From: Hungatella sp. UBA7603
Lineage (GTDB): Bacteria > Bacillota > Clostridia > Lachnospirales > Lachnospiraceae
Reading direction: 5' to 3'
Assembly (NCBI GenBank): GCA_002478865.1
Contig: DLJZ01000029.1
Coordinates: 52,251 to 116,250 of the forward strand
DNA: 64,000 bases
The notes beneath the pieces are model-generated. The model did no database searches. It was given only the letters and a program-made list of their open reading frames with translations, and was not told the DNA's origin. Below are positions 1-8,328 of the stretch, piece by piece. The position numbers were made by a program, and so were the translations under genes. Each line of letters starts with the position of its first letter. The first letter of the stretch is position 1.

Positions 1-419
1 CCGTCTTTGATTTCATAACGGCGAAAGGCTTTGCTTGTGTCGCTAATCTCCCCAGTTATCATTAGTTTTCCACCTGCTGCCTCCATCTTCGTCTGGTAAT
101 CCCCAATCGGAGATCCAATTATAAAGAGCTTTGCAAGTATGATCGCAGCTCCGATTAATATTGTAGATAGAGTAGCAAGAACAATTTTATTCTGATTTTT
201 ACGTTTGATTTTTTTCAGATAATCGATTTCGACTTGTGGAGTTTCTTCTTTAAGCTCTTCTTTCCCCAACTGGCCTGTCATATTTTCATACTTTATAAGA
301 CAGCTTTCGCATTCTTTTAAATGTTCTTTTATGATTTCATTGGTCCCGCTCTGAGTCAGATTATCTACATACAATGGAAGTAAATCTTCTATGACTTCAC
401 AAGGTATCTCATTTCTCAT
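1..419 (-). CDS. anti-sigma factor, zinc-finger type (3' end outside window)
   Basis: Translating the minus strand from an ATG at 419 gives an open frame of at least 139 residues that runs off the window at base 1. It opens MRNEIPCEVIEDLLPLY and contains HLKECESC near residues 38-45, the HxxxCxxC zinc-binding signature of cytoplasmic anti-sigma domains. A lysine-rich linker is followed by one membrane helix near residues 88-107 (IVLATLSTILIGAAIILAKL), so the rest should be extracytoplasmic. Its start overlaps the end of the ECF sigma gene by 11 bases, which indicates co-translation. The expected role is to hold that sigma factor at the membrane until a signal arrives. The signal is not readable from the sequence. 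Confidence 0.8.
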   Translation of the reverse strand, partial: MRNEIPCEVIEDLLPLYVDNLTQSGTNEIIKEHLKECESCLIKYENMTGQLGKEELKEETPQVEIDYLKKIKRKNQNKIVLATLSTILIGAAIILAKLFIIGSPIGDYQTKMEAAGGKLMITGEISDTSKAFRRYEIKD

Positions 420-897
420 TTTTTCTTACCTCCTCAATTATTTTCTCTTTCCCACGGTAAAAATTAACTCTTGCCCAGTTTTCACTTTTTTCCATTATCT
501 CTCCAATGTCCAAAAAGGAGAGATTCCCTATAAGCCTTAGATACATCACCTCTCTCATGGGGTCCTTTAAAGAATGCAGGTGTTTTAATATTTCCTTACT
601 GTCCCATTCCAGAAAAACGGTTTTCTCCAATGCCGTATCCTGGGCCACTTCTGTCGCCGAGTCCAGTTCAACCGTAAATTTCTGTTTTCTGCACCATGTT
701 TGGTATACATGGCCAGAGATTCCGCACAGCCAAGTAGACACACTGCTTCGCCCTTCAAAGGTATGAAAGCTTTTTAGAGCCTGGTAGAAAGTCTCCTGAG
801 TCAATTCTTCCGCAAGATCTGGATCATTCACTTTTGACAATAAAAAATAGTATATCATCTTGGAATGCCTGCGATATATTTCATCCATTGAATCCAT
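409..897 (-). CDS. ECF-type RNA polymerase sigma factor
   Basis: This small sigma-70 family protein (162 residues) has region 2 in the N-terminal half (AEELTQETFYQALKSF, then the STWLCGISGH stretch) and region 4 at the C-terminus (PMREVMYLRLIGNLSFLDIGE, then a recognition helix SENWARVNFYRGK). There is no region 1.1 or 3, as is normal for the extracytoplasmic-function class. The ATG at 906 directly abuts the AAAGG ribosome site, so the ATG at 897 is preferred because it has 9 bases of spacing. The zinc-finger anti-sigma gene follows with an 11-base overlap. The pair is a typical membrane-stress switch whose target promoters are unknown. Confidence 0.88.
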   Translation of the reverse strand: MDSMDEIYRRHSKMIYYFLLSKVNDPDLAEELTQETFYQALKSFHTFEGRSSVSTWLCGISGHVYQTWCRKQKFTVELDSATEVAQDTALEKTVFLEWDSKEILKHLHSLKDPMREVMYLRLIGNLSFLDIGEIMEKSENWARVNFYRGKEKIIEEVRKNEK

Positions 898-1008
898 GTC
901 ACTCATCCTTTCTCTTAATAAGTGCCCAAATCCACCGGTTCGTTACAAACTATTTTAAAAATAATAATATCTTTATTATACCTAATATTCATGGTCATAG
1001 TAATCAAA

Positions 1009-1060
1009 AAATAAGGAGTCTTGCATTCCCTAGTAACAGGACCTGCAAAACTCCTTTTTC
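1009..1060 (-). terminator. Rho-independent terminator after the C39-like gene
   Basis: On the minus strand AAGGAGTTTTGCA pairs with TGCAAGACTCCTT (13 pairs, one G-U) around an 18-base loop. It is followed by ATTTTTT and lies just past the stop codon of the peptidase-like gene. Confidence 0.75.
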
Positions 1061-1070
1061 CATTCCATTA

Positions 1071-1691
1071 TTAAATAAAATATTCTATGGTATCCGCTGC
1101 CTTTTTCTGAGTATCCCGATTAAATAATATGGTGGCTTCTCTTATCTCCAAGGGGCCAAGGGCATAAAATCCCTTTCCTGTACTGTTTAACATATCCCAG
1201 GAAACACTTCGGTTTCTGCTGCATGGCATATCTTCAATCAGCTTAATCTCTGGCTTTTGAAACGGCTTCTTTCTAAAATAGGGATCAAACAAATAAATCT
1301 GCTTTTGATCCGCTCCAGTAATCAGCACATAATGCCAGCATCCATACATGACCCGTGCTACCACTACACCACCCTGCTGAAGAGCGTACATGATCCGGCT
1401 ATTCTCTCCTATATACACCTCTTCCCCCGTTAAATATTCGCTGTATATGGGAAACTTCTTCACCTTACCAAACTGGTTAAACCAGTCACTTAGAAACATC
1501 ATGGCCATGCGGGAAGTTCCATTTTTCCCAAACTCACCTTTTATATTGTAAGCATCAAGGCAGAACAGCATAATGTGTTTCATAATATCGGGCGGCACTT
1601 CCTCTCGTTTAAAAAGAAAGCTCATTGCATTAAACAATGTGGTGGGGCCGCAGTCGTATTCCGTCACCTGATAATTTAGCGGGTTCTTCAT
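1071..1691 (-). CDS. C39-like (papain-fold) cysteine peptidase domain protein
   Basis: This 206-residue protein has the hallmarks of the C39/transglutaminase-like cysteine peptidase fold. EYDCGPTTLFNA places the catalytic Cys at residue 14, CWHYVLITG places the His at residue 120, and LFDPYF places the Asp at residue 136. No signal peptide or membrane segment is visible, and there is no ABC transporter attached, unlike true bacteriocin-export C39 proteins. It may therefore process or sense a peptide in the cytoplasm. A good ribosome site (AAAGGGAA) precedes the ATG. A terminator follows and the next gene upstream is an acetyltransferase, so it is probably monocistronic. The substrate is unknown. 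Confidence 0.7.
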   Translation of the reverse strand: MKNPLNYQVTEYDCGPTTLFNAMSFLFKREEVPPDIMKHIMLFCLDAYNIKGEFGKNGTSRMAMMFLSDWFNQFGKVKKFPIYSEYLTGEEVYIGENSRIMYALQQGGVVVARVMYGCWHYVLITGADQKQIYLFDPYFRKKPFQKPEIKLIEDMPCSRNRSVSWDMLNSTGKGFYALGPLEIREATILFNRDTQKKAADTIEYFI

Positions 1692-1764
1692 GGATCATTC
1701 CCTTTCGTTTCTAGTTGTATTTCAACTGAATTCTTGTAATATGTAGTTTCTTTATAAGATGTAC

Positions 1765-2334
1765 CTATCTTGTCATGCGATTTTCCTCGTACATCTTTCT
1801 TGTAATTCCATATATAGTAAGATCGCAGATTCCTATGTTATTCCTGCCTGCCTCAATGAGTGTACCTTCATAACGCAAACCAGCCTTTTTCATGACCTTT
1901 CCGGAATTTGGATTCTTTGGATCATGCCTGGCTTCAATGCGGTTGCATCCTACGCCCTCAAAGAAAAAACGTACTAGCTCCCTTAACGCTTCTGCCATAA
2001 TTCCTTTAAACCAATACTCCTTGGACATACAGTATCCAATTTCAACGGAATCTATTTTTTCACTCCAGAAAACGACTCCAATGCTACCAATAGCCTGATG
2101 ATTTTCCTTATACTCCATGCACCAGTCATAACTCCTTGGATCTTCGTATCGATCGATCCAACCTTGAATCACAGTCTTTGATGTTTCTGGTGATTCGTGA
2201 ATAGGCCAACCCAGGAATTTCGTCACTTGAACATCGCTTGCCCAGTTCCTATACATATCCTCTGCATCCGTTAAACGAAACGGGCGTAAGATAAGACGAT
2301 CGGTTTCCAACACAACTGTTCCTAAATGATTCAT
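1765..2334 (-). CDS. GNAT acetyltransferase, RimJ/RimL type
   Basis: This 189-residue protein opens with VLETDRLILRPFRLTDAEDMYRN, the standard start of RimJ/RimL-like GNAT acetyltransferases (Acetyltransf_3). The acetyl-CoA site region GYCMSKEYWFKGIMAEALRELVRF is in its usual place, and NRIEARHDPKNPNSGKVMKKAGLRYEGTL is the canonical motif B. Such enzymes acetylate N-terminal amines of ribosomal proteins, antibiotics or small amines. The substrate here cannot be told. A GGGAG ribosome site sits upstream of the ATG. The gene is complete and of family length. Confidence 0.85.
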   Translation of the reverse strand: MNHLGTVVLETDRLILRPFRLTDAEDMYRNWASDVQVTKFLGWPIHESPETSKTVIQGWIDRYEDPRSYDWCMEYKENHQAIGSIGVVFWSEKIDSVEIGYCMSKEYWFKGIMAEALRELVRFFFEGVGCNRIEARHDPKNPNSGKVMKKAGLRYEGTLIEAGRNNIGICDLTIYGITRKMYEENRMTR

Positions 2335-2690
2335 GTTTTGCTCCCTTCCGAATCCATGTCTTGTGCCTGAACTGCATGGATATAAAGCTATTCTATGGTA
2401 TGACTGTCAGGTAATTGTACACTATTATATTTCCACGTTCCTTGTTTGTCAAATAAAATGGGGGTATCTCTCATAAAATACAGACCTTTCCTAATGGATA
2501 AGGGGGCTTCGTTATAGCGAGACAAATACTGGTGACTGGTAAAAAAAGAGATGAGAGGTAAAATTAATCCCATCATCTCTTAGATTCTATGATTCAAATA
2601 TATTTATGAGAAACTCTTTACTTGCAAAAATCCGAATTTCTTCTTATAAATACATTTATTTATGTTAAATCATGACTTTCAATCTAGCAA
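2335..2690. other. gene-poor stretch with a doubtful 62-codon frame
   Basis: No convincing gene is present. A minus-strand frame of 62 codons (2388-2576) ends in a plausible-looking polar tail but lacks a good ribosome site and matches no family I recognise. It may be a decayed fragment. The remainder is AT-rich and should contain the promoter of the acetyltransferase gene. Confidence 0.4.
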
Positions 2691-4169
2691 TTAAGGAGTT
2701 GCAATGGACCACTGCTGATTATTACTTGTACTACCTGACCACTGGTATAAATTAGCTCCGTTGGTCGTTGAACCCGTGCCGTCAAGATATAACCCCGTTG
2801 CAACATTTTTAAACTTGTAGTAATCACCTGATGCTTCCCGGATCCACTTCTGATTGTTACTTCCGCTGCTGCTCCATTGACCACAGACAGAGCCGTTCGC
2901 GGTACGGGCCATACCATCTAAGTATAATCCTGTGGCACCGTTTCTGATCATATAATAACTGCCGGATTGCTCAAGAACCCATTGCTGGTTATTGCTGTTA
3001 TTTTTGGCATACTGTTTGCAGTCGGAGCCATTTGTGGTAGAGCCGTATCCATCCATGCATAACCCAGTTGCCCGGTTTGTAAGTGCAACATAGGTATCTA
3101 TCGTTGTAGAAACAGGCATGTCGCCATAGGTGACACTATTTAATCCAGATCCATTCCATCCTGCTCCGATTACAAACAAACGTCCGTTGCTGAGCGGAAC
3201 AATACATCTGGAATAACATGCTCCAACAATGCTATTGATCTGCGACCAGCTTCCAACCCCATTATTGGTGTTTGTATACAGCTTGCTATTACCTCCACTG
3301 CTTAAAATAATGGTTCCATTTAAATTAACACAATATGGACCACTCCCCGATGAGTCAAAGGAAGTTCCTGCATCGGTGGGATTCCAGCTTTCTGGATTTG
3401 ATGAGATTTTATAGAATGCGCCACCATTCTTTCCAATGATTTCGTATGTCATTATGTAGTTACCGTTTGGCATTTTAGCTACTGTTGCCATTCCTGGCCG
3501 TTGTCCGCTGTCAGATAATGCAACGTCATTTACCACACTGCTCCAAGTGATGCCGTCTGTTGTTGTCTGATGCGCTAATTTTTGACTATGAGCTGTATCC
3601 CGTTCATCTGAGTAGTAGCAGATTAGCTTGTTATTAACAACCATTAAAAATGGTTCCCAAACTGGATCATCTCCAGGATTTGCTTTCTTGCCTTCTGCAA
3701 TTGTACTTACATAGGTCCAGTTTCTTCCTGCATCGTTGCTCTTATACAAATCTATTTCGCAGAAGGAACGGTCATAAGGCAGTACAAGTCCAGCACAAAG
3801 GAGTGTTCCAGCAGGCATATTGCCGATTGCCTGAGGCAACTCATATAATTGGGGTTCCCATCTCATTCCCACTCCCTTATGAGTATCCTTTACATCACCA
3901 ACCTTCGCCCATGTTTCCCCGTTATTGGTGCTTTCAAAAATAGGGAACGCAGATACTCCGGTGGTGTATTGTTCAAATGTTGCATACATCTTTCCACTGC
4001 TTGTCTGCATGGCCCTCGCATACAAAACTCCCGGTGCTGGCGCTCCTGCCGGTGTTGTATACATGGTAGAAGGCCCGTAGGCTTTCACCGGATCCGGATC
4101 AACAAAGACAAATAATAACAGTAACAGCAGCAGTCCCCCACTTAAAACTTTTCTTGCAATCTTCTTCAT
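2691..4169 (-). CDS. secreted BNR-propeller glycosidase (GH93-like) with C-terminal ricin-type lectin domain
   Basis: The 492-residue protein starts with a signal peptide (MKKIARKVLSGGLLLLLLLF, cleavage near residue 30). Residues about 35-355 form a sialidase-like beta-propeller with BNR/Asp-box motifs (STNNGETWAKV, SNDAGRNWTYV, TTDGITWSSV) and acidic motifs such as MRWEPQLYELP and DDPVWEPFLM that resemble exo-arabinanases of family GH93. Residues about 357-490 are a ricin B/CBM13 beta-trefoil with three QxW-type repeats (NNQQWVLE, NNQKWIRE, NNQQWSIA). It is expected to act outside the cell on plant arabinan or another glycan. GH93 is an inference from motif layout; a true sialidase is less likely because the FRIP motif is absent. 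It has its own ribosome site (AAAGGGG). Confidence 0.75.
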   Translation of the reverse strand: MKKIARKVLSGGLLLLLLLFVFVDPDPVKAYGPSTMYTTPAGAPAPGVLYARAMQTSSGKMYATFEQYTTGVSAFPIFESTNNGETWAKVGDVKDTHKGVGMRWEPQLYELPQAIGNMPAGTLLCAGLVLPYDRSFCEIDLYKSNDAGRNWTYVSTIAEGKKANPGDDPVWEPFLMVVNNKLICYYSDERDTAHSQKLAHQTTTDGITWSSVVNDVALSDSGQRPGMATVAKMPNGNYIMTYEIIGKNGGAFYKISSNPESWNPTDAGTSFDSSGSGPYCVNLNGTIILSSGGNSKLYTNTNNGVGSWSQINSIVGACYSRCIVPLSNGRLFVIGAGWNGSGLNSVTYGDMPVSTTIDTYVALTNRATGLCMDGYGSTTNGSDCKQYAKNNSNNQQWVLEQSGSYYMIRNGATGLYLDGMARTANGSVCGQWSSSGSNNQKWIREASGDYYKFKNVATGLYLDGTGSTTNGANLYQWSGSTSNNQQWSIATP

Positions 4170-4707
4170 CTCTTTACCCCTTTCTTGATTGTGTTTTAGA
4201 AAACTTATTCCACATTGAGGTTTGTTGGCGCATAGCCGAAATATAGATGCTACTACAAACCATCCTCAATCGTAATACCTTTATTATTTATTGGAAACGG
4301 AAAATGTGGATTGGTTAAAATAAACGAGACGGAAATACTAAGGGCATTTAAGAATGTCAGACGAAAGAAGGGGGGTGCCCTATGTTCCTGAGCAGGTTTT
4401 TAAAGTATGCCTGTTCATTAAGACAAAAAATGATCTTTGTTTGCATTGGCTTAATTGACAGAATAATTATCAAATCAGAAGGTTAATCTCCCAATTCTTT
4501 CTGCCTATACTTTCATTATAAATCTGTTTTTGAAGTTGTCAAGTAATGCTACTCGTTAAGTTTGCATAAATTTTTCAGATTGTCTTTTGAGGAGATTTTA
4601 CCCTTCTATAAAAAATTATAACCTCCAAAGTGAGTTGTTTTACCACATCAGTTTGAAGGTTAAAAGGAACTATTTATTGGTTTAAAAATTTAGTAGTACT
4701 ATCTGTT
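4170..4707. other. intergenic region with imperfect dyad and one small plus-strand ORF
   Basis: An imperfect dyad lies at 4214-4225 and 4255-4270 (ATTGAGGTTTGT against ACAAACCATCCTCAAT). It sits over a candidate minus-strand promoter (TTGAGG, 18 bases, TATATT) for the glycosidase. A 34-codon plus-strand frame with a strong ribosome site occupies 4382-4486. The rest is AT-rich, with no further structure I can support. Confidence 0.4.
4382..4486 (+). CDS. possible 34-residue peptide
   Basis: ATG at 4382 opens a 34-codon frame (MFLSRFLKYACSLRQKM to IIIKSEG, stop TAA). It is preceded by the unusually G-rich ribosome site AAGGGGGG with about 6 bases of spacing. The peptide is basic and hydrophobic with two cysteines. 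No family is recognised. The strong ribosome site is the only support, so it may not be expressed. Confidence 0.25.
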   Translation: MFLSRFLKYACSLRQKMIFVCIGLIDRIIIKSEG

Positions 4708-5610
4708 TTAGCCATGAAGAATCTCCCATCTTTCCTGAAATTCTCTCATTGTCTGATATCGTTCCTCTGGTTTTGGTGCAACTGCTTTTCGTAATACCTC
4801 ATATGCTTTCTCACTCAACTCCCACTGTTCTATAGAACACGGCAAAAAGCAGCAACTCTTATACCGCATCCTTATTTCCTCCTCCGTGAAACTTCCAAAA
4901 ATATGAAATATCATTGCCCCCAAAGTAAACACATTGGTCCTCTCATCAATTGTCTCATTAAGTATGTATTCTTCTGGCGCCTTCAACCTTTTACTTCCCC
5001 AATAATTTTCTCCCATATCATTTATCGTTGGCTTCTCCCGAAAAAAGTCAATGTCGCAAATAGTAGTGGTATCAGTATCAAAATCATACATTATACTTCC
5101 ATCGTAAAAATCAACTCCAACATAGTTCTTTTCTGCTACCAGGTTTAAAAAGGGAAATAAAACATTCACTGATTCCAATCTTTTTTCAACTGGCAATTCC
5201 CTATATTTTTTAGACGGTGACTTTATCTGCGGATTCTCTGCATAAAAATCAAAGTTCCAATGGTCAAACAGACAATCTCCCTTCGCCCAATCAAAGACCA
5301 CCACGTACATGTCTCCCATTGAAAAATGCTCCAGCATATTTATTAAATTAGGGTGACGTAATATTTCGTATAATTTCACTGCCTCTTTTAAAGTCTGTAC
5401 TGATTCTTCCGGATTAAGTTCTGCCTCTAAGGTATTGACACCTGCAATCTTCACAAAATATCGTTTATCCCCGTTCTCGACACCCAATCCAATACACCCC
5501 GAGCCAGTCTGGTCGAATACGCAAAACGCTTCTCCATATGTATGAACCCACTGAAAATCATGATACTCTTTTAGCTGAAACTCCACTTTATCAAGCGTAA
5601 TTTTCTCCAT
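4708..5610 (-). CDS. protein kinase-like protein with divergent catalytic loop
   Basis: This 300-residue protein has a eukaryotic-type kinase layout. TGSGCIGLGV near residues 35-44 fits the glycine loop, YFVKIAG gives the ATP lysine at residue 54, and EAVKLYEILRHPNLINML gives helix C with Glu76. The catalytic loop is changed from HRDxxxxN to VDFYDGSIMYD (Asp167), the DFG position reads CDIDFF (Asp186/188), APEEY fits the APE motif and ERTNVFTLGAMIF fits helix F. There are no membrane or sensor domains. The lysine and metal Asp remain, so activity is possible but unproven. AGGAGGGG precedes the ATG. Whether it works with the neighbouring ABC operon is unknown; about 80 bases separate them. Confidence 0.75.
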   Translation of the reverse strand: MEKITLDKVEFQLKEYHDFQWVHTYGEAFCVFDQTGSGCIGLGVENGDKRYFVKIAGVNTLEAELNPEESVQTLKEAVKLYEILRHPNLINMLEHFSMGDMYVVVFDWAKGDCLFDHWNFDFYAENPQIKSPSKKYRELPVEKRLESVNVLFPFLNLVAEKNYVGVDFYDGSIMYDFDTDTTTICDIDFFREKPTINDMGENYWGSKRLKAPEEYILNETIDERTNVFTLGAMIFHIFGSFTEEEIRMRYKSCCFLPCSIEQWELSEKAYEVLRKAVAPKPEERYQTMREFQERWEILHG

Positions 5611-5690
5611 ATACCCCTCCTATAAATACAATCTTATTTTTCTACTTACAACTTAAAAAAAACGAATCCCATTTCATATTTACTTCTCTC

Positions 5691-6493
5691 TTATGAACTA
5701 GCACTATTATAACGCCGAATTCCGCATTTCCAAATAACACTTGTAACAACTGTAAAAAAGGAGGTAATCAAAATCCCATATACAGCTCCTAATACATTCA
5801 ACTCTCCAATCAGCGCTTGAACTGGTATTGTAGCCATAATACCATATGGCAAGATGCAACAAAAGAGCAATTTATATCCCCCGTAAAAAACAATCCCCGG
5901 AATCTTCATACACAATTCCAGCCCGGCCTCCTCAATCCTGGTTATATTTGCATTGGACAGGACGAAAAAGCAAACCGACCGTATAATCACTTCCATCTCA
6001 TAAAATAATAGGGTCATTAGTATCAGCCAGAAAATATAGCTTACTATGGCCCCCCTAAGATAGGGGTACCCAGCACATGAATCCCGTAAACAATAATCAA
6101 GACACTCATACCCACAAGTGGAAGCGAGCCAGGATTTATTCGCTCAAATGTCATTCGAAGCAAAGGGCTTCCTGGCTTTGTAAGATACAGATCCATGTCA
6201 CCGCTTTTAATTTTCTGCGGAAGGCCATTAATACCAAAGAAATAAACAAACATGTTAATTGCATTAATCATAGAAAAGGTACCAATAAAAACAATCATCT
6301 CCCCTTTCCCCCAGGAACCAATCCGGTCCACGTTAGTATAGATTGCCTGGAATACAATGAGCTGTATGAAAAACAAACTACCATCTACAAAAAATGCTCC
6401 AAAAAATCCAAAGCGAAACATCATTAGATTTTGAAACCGTATCTGGATCAGAGCCTTTATTACCTTTCTATTTCGTTTCCATTGCTCCATCAT
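5691..6493 (-). pseudogene. ABC-2 exporter permease, frameshifted in a G run
   Basis: Two adjacent frames together make one membrane protein of the usual size for the second permease of this exporter type (about 265 residues). The first (6044-6493) starts MMEQWKRNRKVIKALIQ and stops after GIHVLGTPILGGP. The second (about 6043-5691) continues as AIVSYIFWLILMTLLFYEM and ends GIRRYNSASS. The break lies in a run of six G on the minus strand (6050-6055); one more G would join the frames as GTPILGGAIVSYIF. It could be a true mutation, a phase-variable tract, a frameshifting site or a sequencing error. The start overlaps the preceding permease stop (ATGA). Confidence 0.8.
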
Positions 6494-7284
6494 ATCCCCA
6501 CCCCATCAAACTTTCTCCGATAATATCCCCAAGTTACTATTATTAGAGCCTGAAGCATTACACACCATAAGAATATAATAACCAGGCCAGGCACCGCCTC
6601 TTCCCCCATTCTTCCAATCAATAACATGGAAGGTAAGTAGGTGATGTAATAAAACGGAAACAGCTTCATCACAGAGATAATTCCCTGTGGCAGCAGTACA
6701 AGTGGAACAATACTTCCTGTGATAAATGCCACAAGATTGTTCTTTATCATCAAAAATGTACCGATTTCCTGATACTTTAAGGCCAGCAATCCAAGATAGT
6801 AATTTAACTGCAACATAAATAATAATCCCAGTAAAATCAATAAAAAAGCACACAATATTATGAGCGGGTCATGAGATAACGCAAACTTGATTCGAAAGAT
6901 AAATACCCAAACAAATGCAGCTATAAATTGAAACACTCCATAATAAGCCACAACCCCCGCTTCCATAGCCATAAAATATTTCTGGATATTGACAGGGATT
7001 ACCATATATTTAGAGAATGTTCCATTTCTAATTCTTTGACTGACCTCACTACTGATTCCATCCGACATATCTAACTGGGATAAGAATGAACTGATGATAT
7101 AATAAGAAAGCATGCTTTGAAAGGTAAAACCAGCCACTTCAGTCCGATCCTTAAATATAATTCCCCAAAGGAGGTAGGCAAACAGTATTTTAGTAACGGT
7201 AAATAAAACTTGAAAGGCCACATCCGCCCGCCATACTAACTGGGATTTAATATATATCTTTGCTATTTCAACGTACTTCTTCAA
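6490..7284 (-). CDS. ABC-2 family exporter permease
   Basis: This 264-residue integral membrane protein has about six hydrophobic segments and belongs to the ABC-2 (DUF990-like) permeases that pair with COG4586-type ATPases. A cytoplasmic stretch SEVSQRIRNGTFSKYMVIPVNIQKYFM matches the coupling region of that family. The start is a TTG at 7284 behind the ribosome site GGGAGGGG, which overlaps the ATPase gene by 17 bases. The stop overlaps the next permease by ATGA. The operon is therefore ATPase, permease 1, permease 2, and the two permeases should form a heterodimer. The substrate is unknown. Confidence 0.85.
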   Translation of the reverse strand: MKKYVEIAKIYIKSQLVWRADVAFQVLFTVTKILFAYLLWGIIFKDRTEVAGFTFQSMLSYYIISSFLSQLDMSDGISSEVSQRIRNGTFSKYMVIPVNIQKYFMAMEAGVVAYYGVFQFIAAFVWVFIFRIKFALSHDPLIILCAFLLILLGLLFMLQLNYYLGLLALKYQEIGTFLMIKNNLVAFITGSIVPLVLLPQGIISVMKLFPFYYITYLPSMLLIGRMGEEAVPGLVIIFLWCVMLQALIIVTWGYYRRKFDGVGI

Positions 7285-8263
7285 GGGAACCCCTCCCTTC
7301 TCCGTAAATTCGTTCTACAATGGTACCAATCTCTTCCTCCTCCACAGAGATATCGCTGGGCCCATACTTCATTAACTGCCCTAGTAACTCACTTGTTTTC
7401 TCTTTTGTAACTTTAAGGACTTTTTTATATGGCGTTTCAGATATTACAAAAATACCAGGAGTAAGCTTTGGTAATTCCATTGGTATATCAAAGGTCAATG
7501 TAATCTTTTTATGTATCTGATACCGCTCAAATAGTTGATCCGTATCTCCATCATAGATTTTACTGCCGTGATTGATGACGATAGAACGCCTACAAAGCGT
7601 TTTGATATCTTCCATATAATGAGATGTTAAAATAATAGTGGTTCCTCTTGTCTCATTAATTTCCTTTAAAAATCCTCGAATCTGCTTTGATGCAATGCTA
7701 TCCAGGCCTATGGTTGGCTCATCTAGAAATAGGATCTTGGGATTATGAAGCAATGCTACGATCAACTCCATTTTCATTCGTTCTCCCAAAGACATTGTCC
7801 TGACTTGGACATTCATCAATTCCTTTACATGAAACAGTTCGATAAAGAAGTTTTTTGCAGTCTCGTACTCTGCTTCCGGTATTCCATATATCTCTTTAAA
7901 TAACCGCAGGGTATCTTCTACTGTCAAATCAAAAAACAACTGGCTCTTCTGCCCCATGACAACTGCATATTGTTGTTTGAATCCATTTTTTAGGTCATTG
8001 GGATAATACCCAAAGACGCTTATCTCTCCAGAGGTAGGTGCAATAATTCCAGTCAGCATCTTGACTAAAGTTGTTTTTCCTGCTCCGTTTGGTCCTATCA
8101 GGCCTACAAATTCCCCTTCCTTAATCTTTAAATCCAGTTCATTTACAGAAGTGATCTCTTCGTAATCACGTTTGATCAATCCTTTGATGCTCCCTGCAAT
8201 ACCCACCTGCTTTTTGTATCTGCGAAATCTTTTTGTTAGCTTATTCGTCTCAATAATATTCAT
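7268..8263 (-). CDS. ABC exporter ATP-binding protein
   Basis: The 331-residue ATPase carries Walker A GPNGAGKTT, a Q-loop, the signature MSLGERMKMEL, Walker B KILFLDEPTIGLD and the switch His in ILTSHYMEDI. It also has the C-terminal extension typical of COG4586 ATPases. The chosen ATG at 8263 (MNIIETNKLTKRF) is preceded by GGAGGG, while the upstream ATG at 8284 has no site. It energises the two following ABC-2 permeases, one of which is broken. The gene sits behind a roughly 490-base leader with an attenuator-like terminator, so expression is probably conditional. Export of a drug, peptide or polysaccharide is all possible. Confidence 0.9.
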   Translation of the reverse strand: MNIIETNKLTKRFRRYKKQVGIAGSIKGLIKRDYEEITSVNELDLKIKEGEFVGLIGPNGAGKTTLVKMLTGIIAPTSGEISVFGYYPNDLKNGFKQQYAVVMGQKSQLFFDLTVEDTLRLFKEIYGIPEAEYETAKNFFIELFHVKELMNVQVRTMSLGERMKMELIVALLHNPKILFLDEPTIGLDSIASKQIRGFLKEINETRGTTIILTSHYMEDIKTLCRRSIVINHGSKIYDGDTDQLFERYQIHKKITLTFDIPMELPKLTPGIFVISETPYKKVLKVTKEKTSELLGQLMKYGPSDISVEEEEIGTIVERIYGEGRGSLEEVR

Positions 8264-8328
8264 TTCTTCCCTCCATAAAAACAAGTAAGAGTCTGACTTG
8301 TCAGACTCTGGTGCTGACGCGCTGTCAC
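8260..8328 (-). CDS. possible 22-residue leader peptide coupled to the ABC ATPase
   Basis: A GTG at 8328 opens 22 codons (MTARQHQSLTSQTLTCFYGG, then KK). Its TGA overlaps the ATPase ATG in the arrangement AATGA. AAAAGGAGG lies 11 bases upstream. The frame covers two perfect hairpins (8323-8338 and 8289-8308), so translating ribosomes would melt them. Support is positional only. Confidence 0.3.
   Translation of the reverse strand: MTARQHQSLTSQTLTCFYGGKK

Noticed and set aside
2388..2576. Sixty-two-codon minus-strand frame
   Set aside because: Only a weak ribosome site and no family; kept as a note in the intergenic entry.
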